A model generated the notes under the pieces. The model saw nothing but the letters and a program-made list of their open reading frames with translations, did no database searches and had not been told where the DNA came from. A stretch of DNA of 64,000 bases, taken from Selenobaculum gibii. GTDB taxonomy: Bacteria; Bacillota; Negativicutes; ICN-92133. Shown piece after piece: positions 63,775 to 64,000 of the stretch. The number at the start of each line of letters is the position of its first letter. Within the stretch, counting starts at the first letter, position 1. Both the position numbers and the translations under genes were made by a program. The stretch is from positions 2,147,501 through 2,211,500 of the forward strand of contig NZ_CP120678.1 of the NCBI RefSeq assembly GCF_030273445.1. Direction: 5' to 3'.

Positions 63775-64000
63775 TCATTCCTTTTTAACTTTTTCTTTAT
63801 TCTCTTTCTTTAATTGTTCTTTAAGAAAGTAATAATCAAATAAACCTACCTTATCCGTCCCCGTTCTAAGTTTATAAATCATTTTCATAATAATATGCGA
63901 CAACTTTCTTGGATCATGACGAACCAAATTCGTTTCACTGACGATATCAGCTTTTATCGTCCGAATCCCTAAAGACTCTATTGCTTCTTCATCTACTCTT
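63775..64000 (-). CDS. yvcK: YvcK/CofD-like gluconeogenesis factor, C-terminal end
   Basis: Only the last 75 codons lie in the window; the start is beyond the right edge. The sequence IKADIVSETNLVRHDPRKLS and a Lys-rich end are typical of YvcK, which binds UDP-sugars and links cell-wall synthesis to carbon metabolism. The stop lies 6 bases before the whiA start codon, so the genes form one operon. Confidence 0.85.
   Translation of the reverse strand, partial: RVDEEAIESLGIRTIKADIVSETNLVRHDPRKLSHIIMKMIYKLRTGTDKVGLFDYYFLKEQLKKENKEKVKKE

Overview
The window is a low-GC Firmicutes-type chromosome segment. The conserved half (about 34.6-64 kb) combines a SCIFF peptide with its radical SAM maturase, an anaerobic-type glpABC operon, an ATP-dependent PEP carboxykinase, a gap-pgk-tpiA-gpmI cluster, whiA/yvcK, an HD-GYP protein and chemoreceptors. 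This suits a strict anaerobe of the Clostridia or Negativicutes. I favour Negativicutes, but that is inference from gene content only.

Region 1 (1 to about 34,659) is a composite genomic island abutting the 3' end of ssrA (tmRNA, minus strand, 34,660-35,012). The last bases of ssrA (CTGGTGGAGACGA) recur at 33,834, 33,009 and 17,877, with a weaker match at 14,297, so the island looks like a train of accreted elements. From ssrA outward these are: two identical 825-bp units, each a Doc/antitoxin pair; a 15-kb element with two large serine recombinases, a DUF927 replication-type protein, a paralogous pair of unknown proteins, RadC, small accessory genes and an ABC-3C defence operon with a SIR2 effector; a unit with an SRA-like HNH endonuclease, a chemoreceptor and the wreck of a second copy of the same element; and a leftward block with a broken spore photoproduct lyase, an SF1 helicase-nuclease, a two-gene HEAT-like/PD-(D/E)xK pair, a caspase-like protease and a Tn554-like tyrosine recombinase pair at the left edge.

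Region 2 (34.66-41 kb) is ssrA, an HD-GYP phosphodiesterase, smpB, rnr, a carboxylesterase and secG. ssrA, smpB and rnr are the trans-translation and RNA-quality-control set.

Region 3 (41-58.5 kb) is central carbon metabolism: pckA, pyk, glpABC with a probable attenuator leader, eno, a CBS-domain protein and gpmI-tpiA-pgk-gap. It also holds an MCP fused to a cytoplasmic PhnD-like binding domain and an orphan FliD-like protein.

Region 4 (58.5-64 kb) holds the SCIFF maturase (scfB) and its 46-residue precursor gene (scfA), separated by a GC-rich MITE-like hairpin. A secreted protein of unknown function, a polysaccharide deacetylase, whiA and the 3' end of yvcK follow.

The best candidates for undescribed biology are the HEAT-like/PD-(D/E)xK pair, the caspase protein with its unknown C-terminal half, the 825-bp att-bounded toxin-antitoxin unit, the conserved MPWLQ micropeptide, and the RNA hairpin that would hide the radC ribosome binding site.
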